This document shows, piece by piece, positions 5,882-7,157 of a DNA stretch of 7,157 nt. The stretch spans positions 1-7,157 of the forward strand of contig CAZXCQ010000312.1 of the NCBI GenBank assembly GCA_964639275.1. Direction: 5' to 3'. Within the stretch, counting starts at the first letter, position 1. Each line of letters begins with the position of its first letter. This DNA comes from CAZXCQ01 sp964639275. Its GTDB lineage: Bacteria > Desulfobacterota > DSM-4660 > Desulfatiglandales > Desulfatiglandaceae. A model generated the notes under the pieces. That model searched no databases. It saw only the letters and a list, made by a program, of their open reading frames with translations, and was not told the DNA's origin. The translations under genes and the position numbers were made by a program.

Positions 5882-7030
5882 CTACGATCTATGTTCCTCT
5901 CGAACGAGATACGGGGGTTCCGGGTAGGCCGGGCTGAAGCATTGCAGATCAACAGTCTCGAACTCGGTCCCCTGGTCTTTGAATAGCCCGGCAACCGATT
6001 CTCGCACAATCCCTTCCAGCTCCTCCGGATCAAGCCTTACCCTTGCATTGAGAATGAGTGAACCCTTCGAGACCTCGCCCAATTGGTCGCCACCAACGAC
6101 AGGTCCTGCAGAGAGGTGCGTGATGTTTGTCCACTGGGTTTTACCGGCACTGGTTATCACAAACTTTAAGTGCCCGATTTCACTGTCTCGTTTCCTGAAG
6201 GCGTCCCTGAGCTCCACGGCCAGGGCATTGGCGAATTGAGCGGCATCGAAGGGCGAACCGGCCTTGAATGAAAATGCAGCATTGAGCCAGCCCAAAACCG
6301 CCTCCGCCGTTGCATACCGGTCATAATCGATCTGTCTCAATACGGTGCCTGCCCCGGGCCTGCCTGATAGAAGGTCCTCCAGCCATGCATCCATTCCATG
6401 GCCCTGCGTGGCTGAGACAGCTGTTACGGTCTTTTCCGGAAATGTCTCTTTCAGGCGTGACAGGATACTTTCGGTTTCGTCGGATGAAAGGAGATCGATC
6501 TTGTTTAGGACGATGACGTCTGCCTCTTCCAATTGCTTCTGGAAGAGGTAAGAGACCTCCTCTGGAAAGGCCGTGGGGATTTCCTGGAACAGGAGTTCGC
6601 GGGCTCGCTCGGGGTCGACCATGATGGAGAAGGGGGCAAACCGGAACATGTCCTTATAGTGGATCTTTATGGGGTTGGCGACCGCAGCCACGAAATCGGT
6701 GCAGCTGCCGACCGGTTCGCCCATAAGGATATCGGGTTTATGCACCAGGATCTTTTCCACCTGCTTGATCAGGTCGTCGAACTTACAGCAAAAGCACCCT
6801 TCCACCACCTCTTCCACTGGCACTCCAAGTTCGCTGAGCATCTGCCTGACGATCACCGTATCCACAAGGTTCTCACTCTGATCGTTGGTGATTATCCCCA
6901 CTCGCAGGCCGCGATTGATCAGACGCCGGGCAATCGCTGCCAGCGCCGTCGTCTTTCCGGCACCCAGAAACCCACCTGCGAAGATCAATTTCACAGGTCT
7001 TTTGGTTGCTAGCTTCCTGGGGGTGTCCAT
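5882..7030 (-). CDS. CobW/P47K-family (COG0523) GTP-binding protein
   Basis: This 382-residue G3E-family GTPase is of the COG0523 type, whose members deliver metals or help load or activate metal and corrinoid enzymes. Seen in order: Walker A GGFLGAGKTT (19-28), a switch-like TNDQ, the metal-binding GCFCC (78-82, the CxCC motif of the family), GEPVGSCTD (104-112) where many members have E-x-x-G, and the guanine-specificity motif NKIDL (176-180), followed by VSATQGHGMD. The C-terminal third differs from the classical CobW_C domain. AGGAGG (7043-7038) lies seven bases before the ATG, which fixes the start. It leads the group with the thioredoxin-like and aquaglyceroporin genes. P47K-annotated relatives in anaerobes and methanogens occur near corrinoid methyltransferase genes, and cobO lies nearby, so a corrinoid role is possible but not shown. 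There is no His-rich metal tail. Confidence 0.9.
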   Translation of the reverse strand: MDTPRKLATKRPVKLIFAGGFLGAGKTTALAAIARRLINRGLRVGIITNDQSENLVDTVIVRQMLSELGVPVEEVVEGCFCCKFDDLIKQVEKILVHKPDILMGEPVGSCTDFVAAVANPIKIHYKDMFRFAPFSIMVDPERARELLFQEIPTAFPEEVSYLFQKQLEEADVIVLNKIDLLSSDETESILSRLKETFPEKTVTAVSATQGHGMDAWLEDLLSGRPGAGTVLRQIDYDRYATAEAVLGWLNAAFSFKAGSPFDAAQFANALAVELRDAFRKRDSEIGHLKFVITSAGKTQWTNITHLSAGPVVGGDQLGEVSKGSLILNARVRLDPEELEGIVRESVAGLFKDQGTEFETVDLQCFSPAYPEPPYLVREEHRS

Positions 7031-7157
7031 CTTATCACCTCCTGACTTTTTATGGCTTTCTTGATTAGCTTACGATTCCAGTCCTTCAGGGTCCTGAAAT
7101 TGAATCCTTTGGGGTTGTATTCCCCGCCGCTTGCGGCGTAAAATGGCTATGTGAGCG
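7009..7157 (-). CDS. possible C-terminal end of an unidentified gene, partial at the window edge
   Basis: One minus-strand frame reads 45 residues from 7146 to a TAG at 7011-7009, beginning PFYAASGGEYNPKGF and continuing FRTLKDWNRKLIKKAIKS. Its composition and mostly G/C third bases look coding. However, TAG (7149-7147) stands in frame just upstream and no ATG, GTG or TTG near the beginning could start it, so the upstream part must use another frame, read through the TAG, or be broken. It would overlap the GTPase start by 22 bases. A second frame is also open from the edge to a stop near 7070 but has a less protein-like composition. I do not recognise either product. Confidence 0.3.

Noticed and set aside
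7120..7136. GC-rich hairpin (CGCCG/CGGCG around CTTG) as a terminator
   Set aside because: It falls inside a coding-like frame, has only 5 bp, and no T-run follows it on the minus strand.

Overview
The window most likely comes from an anaerobic bacterium, probably a Desulfobacterota (deltaproteobacterial) sulfate reducer or syntroph. This is inferred from gene content, not from a marker gene: a selenocysteine protein, several small Cys-rich proteins, a P47K/COG0523-type GTPase, a corrinoid adenosyltransferase and a thioredoxin-like protein with a CxxC motif. All confident genes but one lie on the minus strand, so transcription runs mostly from right to left.

Right block (about 7157 to 4697, minus): the tail of an unidentified reading frame enters at the edge. 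It is followed by a COG0523/CobW-family GTPase with a near-perfect Shine-Dalgarno, an 81-residue thioredoxin-like protein (CKKC) and a GlpF-type aquaglyceroporin, all closely spaced. Next is a good sigma70-type promoter (4637-4664) reading into a lone cob(I)alamin adenosyltransferase (cobO, 3983-4519). A small Cys-rich DUF6485-like gene (3750-3941) is on the plus strand and converges with cobO. A short, apparently frameshifted minus-strand frame (3556-3706) sits just upstream of it.

Left block (3456 to 137, minus): a Rossmann-fold protein with two Cys clusters, a 121-residue protein of unknown function and a YkgJ-type metal-binding Cys-cluster protein form one close-packed unit. A hairpin (1477-1499) separates it from a second two-gene unit. 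The first gene of that unit is the main discovery. ORF callers would start it at 1337, giving 77 residues that lack the active site of a thioredoxin fold. The same frame runs upstream through a TGA (1355-1353) to an ATG at 1397 with a proper ribosome binding site, and the TGA forms the motif U-I-P-C. A hairpin of bacterial SECIS type follows at the expected distance. I therefore read it as a 97-residue selenoprotein. Its partner, 22 bases downstream, is a TSCPD-domain (four-Cys) protein fused to a degenerate metallophosphoesterase domain, best started at a GTG at 1081.

No RNA genes, insertion sequences, CRISPR arrays or origins were seen. Much of the coding content is thiol, selenol or metal chemistry (UxxC, CxxC, TSCPD, YkgJ, CxCC GTPase, DUF6485, corrinoid), but whether the two blocks work together is not shown by the sequence.
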